Below, in pieces: positions 1-11,254 of a DNA stretch of 64,000 bases. The notes under the pieces were generated by a model. That model worked only from the letters and a program-made list of their open reading frames with translations. It had not been told where the DNA came from and made no database searches. This DNA comes from Mangrovimicrobium sediminis (lineage in GTDB: Bacteria; Pseudomonadota; Gammaproteobacteria; Pseudomonadales; Halieaceae). The translations under genes were made by a program, and so were the position numbers. Location: NCBI RefSeq assembly GCF_004745945.1, contig NZ_SRLE01000006.1:310001-374000 (forward strand). Reading direction: 5' to 3'. Every line of letters starts with the position of its first letter. Positions within the stretch are counted from its first letter, which is position 1.

Positions 1-138
1 AGTACGCACGTTGCGCGTGGCGCTGCTGGCCGCCTGGTACAACGCACCCAGGGCGAGACCGAGAATGGCGATAGCCACCAGCATCTCGAGCAACGAGAAG
101 CCACGCTGCCCGCGGCGCCGGGAACTTTCAGCGCGCAT
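1..138 (-). CDS. gspI: Type II secretion minor pseudopilin GspI (5' part only)
   Basis: Only the first 46 codons are inside the window; the gene continues past the left edge. The visible peptide has a short basic leader followed by a type IV prepilin signal (GFSLLEMLVAIAILGLALG), with Gly before the processed Phe and Glu at mature position 5. This is the form cleaved and N-methylated by the prepilin peptidase GspO. GspI is the minor pseudopilin that nucleates the pseudopilus tip with GspJ and GspK. The ATG overlaps the 3' end of gspH by 11 nt, so the two are probably translationally coupled. The I assignment rests on position after gspH and on the signal region; a GspJ-type pseudopilin is less likely. 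Confidence 0.82.
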   Translation of the reverse strand, partial: MRAESSRRRGQRGFSLLEMLVAIAILGLALGALYQAASSATRNVRT

Positions 139-601
139 CCACGGCTTCCTGCTTGACCCCGCCCATCAGCCAGTCGACGGTGATGTGCACACCGCGGCCG
201 GTGGGCGATACGATCTCAAGATCACCGCCGGTGGAACTGCCCTCCGGATAGAAGCGAATCACGCCGAGGTTCTGGCGATTCATCTCGCTGGCGGTGGAAA
301 CAGACAGTTGGAATCCCTCGGGCAATTGCCGGGTCTTGTCGTTGAGCGTGATCTGCAAGGCCTCGGTATCCAGTTCGACATCCTGCGGCTTACCCGAATC
401 CAGGGCCTTGCGCCGCGCCTCGTGCAACAGGCCGAGCACACCGCGCACCGACTGGTTGTACTGCATCGACTGGTAGAGTTTGCGCGAACCCGGCACGGTC
501 ACCGCGATCAGCAGCCCGGCAATCGCCATGGCGATCACCAGTTCAACCAGGGTGAAACCGCGTGCGGGGGAGCCAGGCAGTTGTCGAACCGGGCGGATCA
601 T
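128..601 (-). CDS. gspH: Type II secretion minor pseudopilin GspH
   Basis: The 157-residue product has a prepilin signal near residues 14-35 (RGFTLVELVIAMAIAGLL): Gly before the cleavage site, Phe at +1 and Glu at +5, then one hydrophobic helix. The C-terminal part is a beta-rich globular domain of GspH/FimT type. GspH links the minor pseudopilin tip to the GspG shaft of the type II secretion pseudopilus in the inner membrane and periplasm. It lies between gspG (27-nt gap) and gspI (overlapping), the usual E-F-G-H-I order. Length is normal for the family. Confidence 0.9.
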   Translation of the reverse strand: MIRPVRQLPGSPARGFTLVELVIAMAIAGLLIAVTVPGSRKLYQSMQYNQSVRGVLGLLHEARRKALDSGKPQDVELDTEALQITLNDKTRQLPEGFQLSVSTASEMNRQNLGVIRFYPEGSSTGGDLEIVSPTGRGVHITVDWLMGGVKQEAVDAR

Positions 602-628
602 GATCGGCAGCCGCGCGGCTGGCGAGCG

Positions 629-1096
629 TTACTCGTCCCAGTTGCCGACGTCGGCATCTTCGCCGTCGCCGCCCGGGGAGTTGTCGCCGCCATAGGTGAA
701 GATATCCACCTCGCCGCGCTCGCCGGGGTACTTGTAGTGGTACTCGTTACCCCAGGGATCCTTGGGCACGGATTTCTTCAGGTAGGGACCATTCCAGCCG
801 GCCGCATCCGCCGGCTTTGCCTGCAGTGCATCCAGGCCGGCCTGGGTCGGTGGGTAATGACCCACATCGAGTTTGTACATCTCCAGCGCAGCCTCGAGGT
901 CGCTGATCTGGATGCCCGCGGTCTTGCTCTTGGCGCCGCCGAGTTGCTTGAACACCGCCGGCCCGACCAGCCCCGCGAGCAGGCCGAGAATGACCACCAC
1001 GACCATCAGTTCGATCAGGGTAAATCCGGCGCTGCGTCCTGGGATATTGCGGGAGCTGTGTCGATGATTGAGTCGATTCATGCGTTCGTTTGCCAT
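629..1096 (-). CDS. gspG: Type II secretion major pseudopilin GspG
   Basis: This encodes the major pseudopilin that forms the shaft of the type II secretion pseudopilus. The prepilin signal AGFTLIELMVVVVILGLLAG is followed by the conserved GspG C-terminal segment with YPPTQAGLDAL, WNGPYLKK and a Tyr/Asp-rich tail that normally binds calcium. The ATG at 1096 is chosen because an AGGAA-like ribosome site lies about 8 nt upstream; an in-frame ATG at 1141 would add 15 residues before an already long basic leader. From 1096 the product is 155 residues, near the family norm. The tail is acidic and glycine-rich (GGDNSPGGDGEDADVG). Confidence 0.93.
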   Translation of the reverse strand: MANERMNRLNHRHSSRNIPGRSAGFTLIELMVVVVILGLLAGLVGPAVFKQLGGAKSKTAGIQISDLEAALEMYKLDVGHYPPTQAGLDALQAKPADAAGWNGPYLKKSVPKDPWGNEYHYKYPGERGEVDIFTYGGDNSPGGDGEDADVGNWDE

Positions 1097-1175
1097 GCTT
1101 GTATTCCTGTCCGGGCCTTGGTCACCCGTGTTGTTTGCCAACCCGTGTCGCAGTCGGCGACACCGGGTCTCGCGA

Positions 1176-2378
1176 TCAGACCACCAGTGTATTGACGGAA
1201 AATATGCCCGCGATAATACCGATAATTATGACGGCGATGACTACACCGAGGGTGAGGATCATGGCCGGTTCCAACAACGTCAGTCCGCGCTTGATGCCGG
1301 AGCTGACATGCTGGTCGAAGACCTGGGCCAGTTCCAGCAGCATGCCGTCCAGGCTCCCCGATTCCTCGCCCACGCGCACCATCTGCACCACCATGGGCGT
1401 GAACATGCCGGTCTCTTCGAGCGCAAACGACATGCGTTTGCCCGACTTTACCGCCGCCGGCAGGGCTTGCAGCGAGTCGCGCAGGATGCGGTTGTCCACA
1501 GTTTCGATGGCGATGGAAATCGCTTTCAACAGTGACACACCGCTTTGCAGCAGAGTTCCCGAAGTGCGCGCGAATTTTGCCACTTCGAACTCGAAGACGA
1601 TAGCGCCGAAGAAGGGCAGCCCCAGCAACCAGCGATCGCGCGCCGCCCGCCCCTGCTCCGTGGCCAGCCAGTTGCGCCCGAACCAGCCGGCGGCGACCAG
1701 CAGGACCAACATCAACAGCCCCCAGGATTTGACGAACTCCGCCAGGTTGAGAATCCCGCGGGTGAGCAGCGGCAGCGCGTCGCCCATATCGTCGAACAGT
1801 TCCTGGAATTGCGGCACCACGAACAGCAGCATCATGACGATCGCACCGGTGGCAACCACCGCGAGTATCGCCGGGTAAATCATCGCCGAGACGACACTCT
1901 CGCGGTTGGCCCGCGCGCTCTCCAGGTGTTCGACCAGGCGATCCAGCACCGCGGAGAGATTGCCGCTGGCCTCGCCGGAGCGCACCATGCTCACGTAAAA
2001 ACTGCCGAACACACGCTCGTGTTGCGCCATGGCCTCGGACAGCGGCTTGCCGCCCTTGACCGCCGCGAGCAGGTCGCTCAACACGGCGTGCAGCGCCGGT
2101 TGCGCCGCCATTTCAATCAGTACTTTGAGCGCGCGGTCCAGCGGCAGCCCTGCGCGCAACAGTACTGCCAGTTCAGAGGTCACCGCCAGTACGTCCTTGC
2201 GGTCCGGCGGCTTGCCGGAGGTCTTGCGTGGCGCGGCGCTGGCGCCGGGCTCGAGCTTGAGCAGGGTCAGGCCCTGGGCGCGCAACTGGCGCGAGGCGAG
2301 TTCCTGGCCCTCGGCCTCGATCACGCCCTCTACGGACTTGCCGTCACGGCGGACAGCGCGATAGGAAAAACTGGCCAT
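1176..2378 (-). CDS. gspF: Type II secretion inner-membrane platform protein GspF
   Basis: The 400-residue product has the two repeated GspF cytoplasmic domains and three hydrophobic segments (around residues 168-190, 215-235 and 370-392). It starts MASFSYRAVRRDGKSVEG, typical of GspF/PilC. GspF is the polytopic platform protein that couples the GspE ATPase to pseudopilus assembly. Motifs such as LRAGLPLDRAL and VRSGEASGNL, and the C-terminal VRVGEESGSL repeat, are recognisable. The gene starts 3 nt after gspE stops, so it is co-transcribed and probably coupled. Being next to GspG and GspH makes a type IV pilus PilC role unlikely. Confidence 0.94.
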   Translation of the reverse strand: MASFSYRAVRRDGKSVEGVIEAEGQELASRQLRAQGLTLLKLEPGASAAPRKTSGKPPDRKDVLAVTSELAVLLRAGLPLDRALKVLIEMAAQPALHAVLSDLLAAVKGGKPLSEAMAQHERVFGSFYVSMVRSGEASGNLSAVLDRLVEHLESARANRESVVSAMIYPAILAVVATGAIVMMLLFVVPQFQELFDDMGDALPLLTRGILNLAEFVKSWGLLMLVLLVAAGWFGRNWLATEQGRAARDRWLLGLPFFGAIVFEFEVAKFARTSGTLLQSGVSLLKAISIAIETVDNRILRDSLQALPAAVKSGKRMSFALEETGMFTPMVVQMVRVGEESGSLDGMLLELAQVFDQHVSSGIKRGLTLLEPAMILTLGVVIAVIIIGIIAGIFSVNTLVV

Positions 2379-2381
2379 GGA

Positions 2382-4127
2382 TCAGGCGGACACCGGTTGT
2401 TCGAGATCCACTTCCACGCCCGCGGGTGGGGATGCGGCGTCCGCCTCGTTCTGGTCCTGGGTCACGCGCAGCACTTCTTCGAGCGAGGTGCGGCCGGCGG
2501 CGACCTTGCGCAGGCCGTCCTCGTACAGGGTAATCATGCCGGCGCGGCGGGCCGCCGAGTGCAGGTCGGTGGCGTCCGCCCCGGACATGATCTCGCGGTG
2601 TATGGCGTCATCCAGGGCGAACAGTTCGTGAATGGCGCTGCGCCCCCGGTAACCGGTATGCATGCAGTGCTCGCAGCCGGCGGCCTGGTAGATGGTGTTG
2701 TGACCGGTGGGCATGAAGGGCGCCAGGCCGGCGTGGCGAATGGCCTCGTCGCTCAGTTGCACGGGCTCGCGGCACTCGTTACACAGGTTGCGCACCAGGC
2801 GCTGGGCGAGCACGCCGTTAACGGAGGACGTAATCAGGTAGCGCTCGACCCCCATGTCCTCGAGGCGGGTAATCGCACCCGCCGCGGTGTTGGTGTGCAG
2901 GGTGGAGAGCACCAGGTGGCCGGTGAGCGCGGACTGCACGCCGATCTGCGCGGTCTCGGTATCGCGCATCTCGCCGATCATGATGATATCCGGGTCCTGG
3001 CGCAGGATGGCGCGCAGGGCGCGGGCGAAGGTCAGGTCGATCTGCGCCTGCACCTGGATCTGGTTCACCCCCTGTAACTGGTATTCCACCGGATCCTCGA
3101 CGGTGATGATCTTCAGGTGATCGGAATCCAGCGAGGCCAGCGAGGCATACAGGGTGGTGGTTTTGCCGGAGCCGGTGGGCCCGGTCAGCAGCAATACGCC
3201 GTGGGGGCGCGCCAGCAGTTCGCGGTAGCGCGACAGGGTATCCTCGCTGAAACCCATGTCGGTGAGGCTGAGGCGAATGCTCTCGCGATCGAGCACACGC
3301 ATCACGATGCTCTCGCCGTGCACCGTGGGGATGGTCGATACACGCAGGTCCAGCTCATGCCCCTTGACCCGGGTCATGATACGACCGTCCTGTGGCAGGC
3401 GCTGTTCCGCGATATTCATGTTGGAAAGCAGCTTGATACGCGAGGCGATCGCGGCGCGCAGACCCGGCGGTGGTGCGTCGGGGTATTCCTGCAGAACGCC
3501 GTCTACCCGGTAGCGCAGCTGCAGGCCGTCCTCGAAGGGTTCTATATGAATATCCGAGGCGCCCATGTCGAGGGCGCGGTGGATGATCTGGTTGACCAGC
3601 CGAATGACCGGCGCCTCGCTCGCCAGATCGCGCAGGTGTTCGATGAACTCGTCGTCGGTCTGCCCAGCGAACTGGTCGTGGAGTTCGTCCTCCCCCTCTT
3701 CTGCTTCATCGAGGTTGTGGCCCTGCAGCGCCCGGCTGATGTCGGACTCCAGGCCGAGGTGGATGCTGACCGGCCGGTCCAGGGCCATACGCAGCGCCTT
3801 ACCCAGGAACGGGTCCTGGGGGACTGCGGCGGCGAAGCGCACGCCCTGTTCATCGCTGGACAGCGGAACGACGGTATTGCTGAAGAGAAAGTCGCGGGCG
3901 AGGCCATCGAGTTGGACCGGTTCTTCCGGGTAGTCGCTGGCGGCGCACAGGGGCATGTCGAGCTGGGCGGAGAGCACCTGGGCGAAATCCAGTTCGGAAA
4001 CGAGTCCGAGCTTGACCAGGACCTGGCCGAACATGTCGCCCATCTCGCTCTGGGCGAGCAGGGTACGCTCCACGTCGCGCTCGGAAATTTTGCCCTGCTC
4101 TACCAGCAGCTCGCCGATTTTTTTCAT
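2382..4127 (-). CDS. gspE: Type II secretion ATPase GspE
   Basis: This is the cytoplasmic hexameric ATPase that powers pseudopilus assembly. The 581 residues comprise an N-terminal N1E/MshEN-type domain (about 1-150), an N2E domain, and the RecA-like core with Walker A GPTGSGKTTT (near residue 316), the Asp box and Walker B-like DIIMIGEMRD. A CxxC...CxxC zinc element (CNEC and CEHC, about 45 residues apart) is typical of GspE/PilB. The ATG at 4127 opens MKKIGELLVEQGKI, a normal GspE start. It is the first gene of the visible gsp operon; no gspC or gspD lies upstream, so those must be elsewhere. The C-terminal tail after the core is Glu/Ala-rich and poorly conserved. Confidence 0.95.
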   Translation of the reverse strand: MKKIGELLVEQGKISERDVERTLLAQSEMGDMFGQVLVKLGLVSELDFAQVLSAQLDMPLCAASDYPEEPVQLDGLARDFLFSNTVVPLSSDEQGVRFAAAVPQDPFLGKALRMALDRPVSIHLGLESDISRALQGHNLDEAEEGEDELHDQFAGQTDDEFIEHLRDLASEAPVIRLVNQIIHRALDMGASDIHIEPFEDGLQLRYRVDGVLQEYPDAPPPGLRAAIASRIKLLSNMNIAEQRLPQDGRIMTRVKGHELDLRVSTIPTVHGESIVMRVLDRESIRLSLTDMGFSEDTLSRYRELLARPHGVLLLTGPTGSGKTTTLYASLASLDSDHLKIITVEDPVEYQLQGVNQIQVQAQIDLTFARALRAILRQDPDIIMIGEMRDTETAQIGVQSALTGHLVLSTLHTNTAAGAITRLEDMGVERYLITSSVNGVLAQRLVRNLCNECREPVQLSDEAIRHAGLAPFMPTGHNTIYQAAGCEHCMHTGYRGRSAIHELFALDDAIHREIMSGADATDLHSAARRAGMITLYEDGLRKVAAGRTSLEEVLRVTQDQNEADAASPPAGVEVDLEQPVSA

Positions 4128-4218
4128 GTTCTACCCGGGCCACTTGCCCTTCGCTGGCCGTGCCCGCCTGCCCCGATGGTTGTTTGCACAGGTGAGGACC
4201 GGTGCCGAAAACGGCGCC

Positions 4219-4224
4219 ATTGTA
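4219..4224 (-). promoter_or_regulatory. Candidate extended -10 element for the gsp operon
   Basis: On the minus strand the sequence reads TGCTACAAT, an extended -10 (TGn plus TACAAT), about 90 nt upstream of the gspE ATG in a stretch without coding. No good -35 is visible at 16-18 nt, as is common for extended -10 promoters. This is a pattern match only. Confidence 0.4.
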
Positions 4225-4260
4225 GCACAGCGCCCCGCGGATGATGCCGCCTGAGACCGG

Positions 4261-5097
4261 CTATTCCCCGCGCAGTTCCCAGGTATCGTCTTCTTTGTAA
4301 AGAACGGCGCGCCGCTCCCGGTGCAGCTTGATCAGGTGCGCTGTCAGCGACAGGCTGGCGATCTTGTGCAGGCCGCTGTGCACATCGTCGTAAACGACTG
4401 TCACCAGTTCCCGTACCGTGCAGCGGCCAGTGCTCAGCAGGCCCGAGACGACCTTTTCCTCGCGCATCAGGCGGTGCCGGACCAGGCCCGCGACGATGGC
4501 GCCGGCGTCATCCATGGTGTCGCCGTGGCCGGGAGCGATGCAATCGATGGGGTAGTCGAGCAAGCGCTGCAGCGAGTGGATATAGGCCTGCATGTCGCCG
4601 CTGGGAGGAATGATCACCACGGTCGAGCCATTCATGATGTGGTCGCCGGCAAACAGCAGGCGCTCCTCTTCCAGCAGGAAACAGTAGTGGTTGGCGACGT
4701 GCCCCGGCGTGTGCAGCGCGCGCAGGGTGAATTCGTGGGTTTCCAGCGCCAGGTCATGCTGCAGGGCGATGTCCGGGCGGAAACTCTCGTCCTGGGCGAT
4801 GTTGTCCTCGGGCAGCGCGCCCCACACCTCGGCGCCGGAAGCCTCGGCGAGCGCCTGCCAGGCGGGCGAGTGGTCGCGGTGGGTGTGCGTGCAGACAATC
4901 CAGCGAATGCGCCCGGCAGCGGCTTCGAGGATGGCCTCGATGTGTGAATCGATGGCCGGTCCCGGGTCGAGTACGGCGACCGCCTCTCTGCCGAGCAGGT
5001 AGGTGTTAGTCCCGGCGCCGGTCATCACCCCCGGATTGGGGGCGACGATGCGCCGTACGCGTGGCGAGAGCGCGGCGACGGCACCGGGTTCCAGCAC
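4261..5097 (-). CDS. Metallo-beta-lactamase-fold hydrolase, LACTB2-like
   Basis: The 278-residue product has the binuclear-metal signature HTHRDHSP (HxHxDH) near residue 90, further ligands in HTPGHVANH, an Asp in LFAGDHIMNGS and a His in APGHGDTM. A C-terminal winged-helix-like region (about 205-270) matches the LACTB2-like family. Members include endoribonucleases and thioester or lactone hydrolases; the substrate cannot be told from sequence. It starts with GTG 2 nt after the fabV stop, so the two form an operon, which makes a role in acyl metabolism possible. No signal peptide is seen, so it is cytoplasmic. Confidence 0.85.
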   Translation of the reverse strand: MLEPGAVAALSPRVRRIVAPNPGVMTGAGTNTYLLGREAVAVLDPGPAIDSHIEAILEAAAGRIRWIVCTHTHRDHSPAWQALAEASGAEVWGALPEDNIAQDESFRPDIALQHDLALETHEFTLRALHTPGHVANHYCFLLEEERLLFAGDHIMNGSTVVIIPPSGDMQAYIHSLQRLLDYPIDCIAPGHGDTMDDAGAIVAGLVRHRLMREEKVVSGLLSTGRCTVRELVTVVYDDVHSGLHKIASLSLTAHLIKLHRERRAVLYKEDDTWELRGE

Positions 5098-5099
5098 GG

Positions 5100-6290
5100 C
5101 TAGACCAGGTTGGCGATGGGCACTACCGGGTCGACGTCCGCGTCGTAGTCCACGCCATCGACCTCGAAGCCGAACAACTGCAGGAATTCGTGCCGGTAAC
5201 CTTCAAAGTCGGATAGTTCACGCAGCGTCTCGGTGTTGATGTCCTGCCACAGGTCGGCCACCGCGGCCTGGACTTCGGGGTCGAGTTCCTTGCGGTCGGC
5301 GCGCAGTCGGCCCTCCTCGTCGAGGAACGGTTGCGCGCTGTACAGGGAATCGCGGAACAGGCCGTCGACCTGTTCGATGCAGCCTTCGTGAACACCGCGC
5401 TCCTTCATCACCTTGAACAGCAACGCCAGGTAAATGGGCATGGCCGGGATGGCGGCGCTGGCCTGGGTGACCACGGCCTTGAGCACCGATACCCGGGCGT
5501 CGCCGCCATTGGGTGCCAGGCGCGCGCGGATATCGACGACGCGACGATCCAGGTCCTTCTTCGCGGCGCCGATAGTGCCGTGCCAGTAGATGTCCCAGGT
5601 GAGCTTCTCGCCGATATAGGTGTATGCCGTGGTCTTGGCACCGGGCGCCAGTACGCCGGCCTCATCCAATGCCTCGATCCACATCTGCCAGTCCTCGCCG
5701 CCCATCACGGCGACGGTGTTGTCGATCTCTTCCTGGGTCGCGGCCTCGATGTGGAAATCCTGGACTTCCTCTTTGTCCGTGTTCACGCCTTTCTGCACGG
5801 TATCGTTGCCGATGGGCTTGAGCGTGGAGTTGTGCACGACACCGGTCACCGGGTGCTGGCGACGCGGCGCCGCCAGGCTGTACACGACGAGGTCGACCTG
5901 GCCGAGGTCGGCCTTGATAGTCTCGATGGTCTTTTCCTTGATCTCGGCTGAAAACGCGTCGCCGTTGATGCTCTTCGCGTACAGACCCTCGCCCTCGGCG
6001 AACTTGTGGAACGCGGCGGAGTTGTACCAGCCCGCGGTACCCGGCTTTTTCTCAGTACCCTCTTTCTCGAAGAAAATGCCCAGCGTGGCCGCGCCGGCGC
6101 CGAAAGCGGCGCTGATGCGCGAGGCCAGCCCGTAGCCGGTTGATGCGCCGATGACCAGCACGCGCCTGGGGCCGTCGGCAATCGGGCCCTGCGCCTTCAC
6201 GTAGTCGATCTGGCGCTTGACGTTGGCCTCGCAACCCACGGGGTGGGTTGTGGTGCAAAGAAAACCGCGAACGCGGGGCTTGATGATCAT
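5100..6290 (-). CDS. fabV: Enoyl-ACP reductase FabV (trans-2-enoyl reductase)
   Basis: FabV catalyses NADH-dependent reduction of trans-2-enoyl-ACP (or -CoA), the last step of the fatty acid elongation cycle. The 396-residue length matches. An N-terminal [17 protein letters not shown] and the dinucleotide-binding segment [15 protein letters not shown] are diagnostic, and the catalytic Tyr-x8-Lys is seen in [10 protein letters not shown]. FabV enzymes are generally insensitive to triclosan, in contrast to FabI. The ATG has an AGGAAG site about 10 nt upstream. The downstream MBL hydrolase is in the same operon. Confidence 0.96.
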   Translation of the reverse strand: MIIKPRVRGFLCTTTHPVGCEANVKRQIDYVKAQGPIADGPRRVLVIGASTGYGLASRISAAFGAGAATLGIFFEKEGTEKKPGTAGWYNSAAFHKFAEGEGLYAKSINGDAFSAEIKEKTIETIKADLGQVDLVVYSLAAPRRQHPVTGVVHNSTLKPIGNDTVQKGVNTDKEEVQDFHIEAATQEEIDNTVAVMGGEDWQMWIEALDEAGVLAPGAKTTAYTYIGEKLTWDIYWHGTIGAAKKDLDRRVVDIRARLAPNGGDARVSVLKAVVTQASAAIPAMPIYLALLFKVMKERGVHEGCIEQVDGLFRDSLYSAQPFLDEEGRLRADRKELDPEVQAAVADLWQDINTETLRELSDFEGYRHEFLQLFGFEVDGVDYDADVDPVVPIANLV

Positions 6291-6397
6291 AGACGCTGCT
6301 TCCTGCTGTATTGACCGGTGCTTGTTGGCTTTATGAAGGCGCGTGGCGACCGCGCGGGCTGCAGTTTAGCACAGGCCCGGGCCGCGGATAACGCTGC

Positions 6398-9404
<3,007 letters not shown>

Positions 9405-9414
9405 GGTGTCGTCC

Positions 9415-10260
9415 TCAAACTGTTATGCCGGCACCGCTGATCGAGGCGAGCCACTTGGCCACGCCCTCGCTCCACCCCGCGGGGCCAAAGCCAGTGCTGT
9501 AGATTATGTCATGCTGGCGCGACAGCTGGGGAAATTCGTGGACCGGCGAGCGGATCACCAGCGCGGTCTCGGTGGCCTCCAGCATGGCGACGTCGTTGCC
9601 GCTGTCGCCGATGCCAAGGTCGCGGATGGGGTGCGGCGCGCCTGCACTGGCGTAGGCCTCGCGCAACCAGGCCAGTGCCCTGCCCTTGTCACAGTCGCCG
9701 GCAAGTGTCAGGAAGCGCCCGCCCTGCAGCGGGTTGGCGCCGTGCTCGCGCAACTCCTCCAGGAAACGCACCTTGCGCACGGGCTCGCCCAGCCATTGCG
9801 TCGGTTCGCTGTACTCGCGCTGGTTGGCGAGGTGCGCGGCCTCCGGCGTCAGGCCGGTCATCGCGACGATCTCCTCGTCGCTGGCGTGGGCAAAACAGGT
9901 GAACTCGCCAGCAAAATCGTGGCGCAGAGTCCCGAGCAGGCCCAGCCAGTGTGAGCGCGGCACGCTGAACTCGCGCACCCAGTAACCGTCGCGCTCGATC
10001 ACGCCCTCCGGCGCACGCGGGAAATAGCCCTGCGGAATGAATACGGCGGCGCCGTTCTCGACGATGAACGGGTGGCAGTTATCGAGTTCGCTGCGCAGTA
10101 CCTCGAGTTCCGCTCGGGTCTTGCTGGTGGCCGGGATCACCGGGATGCCCGCCTGCTCCAGTTGCGCCAGCAGTGGCGCCGCGGCTGACCAGGAATAATC
10201 GTGGTGATCGAGGAGTGAACCGTCCATGTCGGTAAAAACGAGCGGACTGCCGGAAATCAT
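9415..10260 (-). CDS. HAD phosphatase, glucosyl/mannosyl-3-phosphoglycerate phosphatase type
   Basis: The 281-residue HAD-superfamily enzyme has motif I FTDMDGSLLDH (nucleophile and acid Asp), motif II Thr in PATSKTRAEL, and motif IV GIGDSGNDVAML, with a C2-type cap between. This matches the MpgP/YedP family, which dephosphorylates mannosyl- or glucosyl-3-phosphoglycerate. Next to the synthase gene it would release free glucosylglycerate. Its ATG overlaps the stop of the glycerate kinase gene (ATGA), and 10 nt separate its end from gpgS, so this is one operon. Confidence 0.9.
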   Translation of the reverse strand: MISGSPLVFTDMDGSLLDHHDYSWSAAAPLLAQLEQAGIPVIPATSKTRAELEVLRSELDNCHPFIVENGAAVFIPQGYFPRAPEGVIERDGYWVREFSVPRSHWLGLLGTLRHDFAGEFTCFAHASDEEIVAMTGLTPEAAHLANQREYSEPTQWLGEPVRKVRFLEELREHGANPLQGGRFLTLAGDCDKGRALAWLREAYASAGAPHPIRDLGIGDSGNDVAMLEATETALVIRSPVHEFPQLSRQHDIIYSTGFGPAGWSEGVAKWLASISGAGITV

Positions 10261-11156
10261 TGTAAAGCTGCCTCCGTTGACGCGAGATAATTTCGTATGC
10301 GGCGCTGCTCGTCGAGCGTGAACAGGTGGTTAACCTTCGCGGGCAGTTCCGCAAGGCAGTGCTCGGTGAGACGCTGGTAGAACTGGATGAAACGCGCCAC
10401 TTCGGCGGGCGTCATCACCCCCGCACCGGCACGGCGTGCAGCGAGCTTCTGCTCCTGCTCCAGGCGCCAGCGGTACACACAATCGAAGGATGGCGCGCGC
10501 AGCATCAGCCACTCATCCACCAGCGCATAGACCGCGGGAAAGCGTTCGGCCAGGACGCGGTTGACGTAGCCGCGCCAGCGACCGTCGGGGTCCTCGTCCG
10601 CCTCCAGTTCGTTCACTGGCTCGCGCATCGCGGCTTCATCCTGGGCCACCGCACCGACACACCAGCCCTCGAACAGCACGATATCTACCGGCTCCGCCTG
10701 GGCATCCCAGGCGGACTCGGGGCAACGGTCGTCCTCGGCCTTGTCGAAGCGGGGAATACGCGTGGGCTCGCCCGCCAGCAAGTTGCCCAGGGTGGATTGC
10801 ATCAGGGACATGTTGTGGGTGCCTGGCACGCCGCGCGTGCGCAACAGCGGGTGAACGTCCTGGGCCAGGTGCTGGCGTTCGGCCAGGGTCAGGTAGAAGT
10901 CATCGAGGGAGACCGCAATACAGCGTTTGCCGTACTGGTTGCGAAACAGGGCCTGCAGGTAGTCGCACAGGGTGGATTTGCCCGAACCCTGGCTGCCGTT
11001 GACCGCGAGCAGCCACGGACGCCCCGCCTCATTCTGGTGCTCAGCGACCACGGCCGCGACCGGATCGAACCATTTTTGTGCGCTTTCGAGGTAGGCCGGC
11101 ACCAGGTGATGCGCCTCAAGGAACCCCGAGCGCCAATCAGGCAGTTGCTCTGCCAT
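10257..11156 (-). CDS. D-glycerate 3-kinase
   Basis: The 299-residue P-loop kinase has Walker A VNGSQGSGKST near residue 55, SLDDFYLT and FEGWCVGA. This matches the plant/yeast-type GLYK family, unrelated to the GarK and GlxK families. It phosphorylates D-glycerate to 3-phosphoglycerate. As first gene of the glucosylglycerate operon it would recycle the glycerate released by the phosphorylase into the acceptor used by the synthase. It is cytoplasmic, without signal or membrane segments. Homology to uridine/pantothenate kinases is confined to the P-loop fold. Confidence 0.9.
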   Translation of the reverse strand: MAEQLPDWRSGFLEAHHLVPAYLESAQKWFDPVAAVVAEHQNEAGRPWLLAVNGSQGSGKSTLCDYLQALFRNQYGKRCIAVSLDDFYLTLAERQHLAQDVHPLLRTRGVPGTHNMSLMQSTLGNLLAGEPTRIPRFDKAEDDRCPESAWDAQAEPVDIVLFEGWCVGAVAQDEAAMREPVNELEADEDPDGRWRGYVNRVLAERFPAVYALVDEWLMLRAPSFDCVYRWRLEQEQKLAARRAGAGVMTPAEVARFIQFYQRLTEHCLAELPAKVNHLFTLDEQRRIRNYLASTEAALQ

Positions 11157-11195
11157 GCCTTGCCCGCACTCTCGTTATCATCCTGGACAGACATT

Positions 11196-11237
11196 AGCAG
11201 ATTCCATGCCAAAGGCAGCAGGTTCCACGCCGAAGGC
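11196..11237. repeat. Two-copy 21-bp tandem repeat upstream of the glycerate kinase
   Basis: Two adjacent 21-bp units differ at three positions (AGCAG-R-TTCCA-Y-GCC-R-AAGGC). They lie between the glycerate kinase start and the end of aceF, in the presumed promoter or leader of the glucosylglycerate operon. Each unit contains the near-palindrome GCC-A-AAGGC. They could be regulator sites or a slippage duplication. Confidence 0.7.
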
Positions 11238-11254
11238 ACCAAAATGGTGACGAG

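Noticed and set aside
10889-11242. Frame with a tandem AWNLL peptide at its start, overlapping the glycerate kinase
   Set aside because: The repeat comes from the 21-bp DNA duplication; the rest is out of frame with a well-supported gene.
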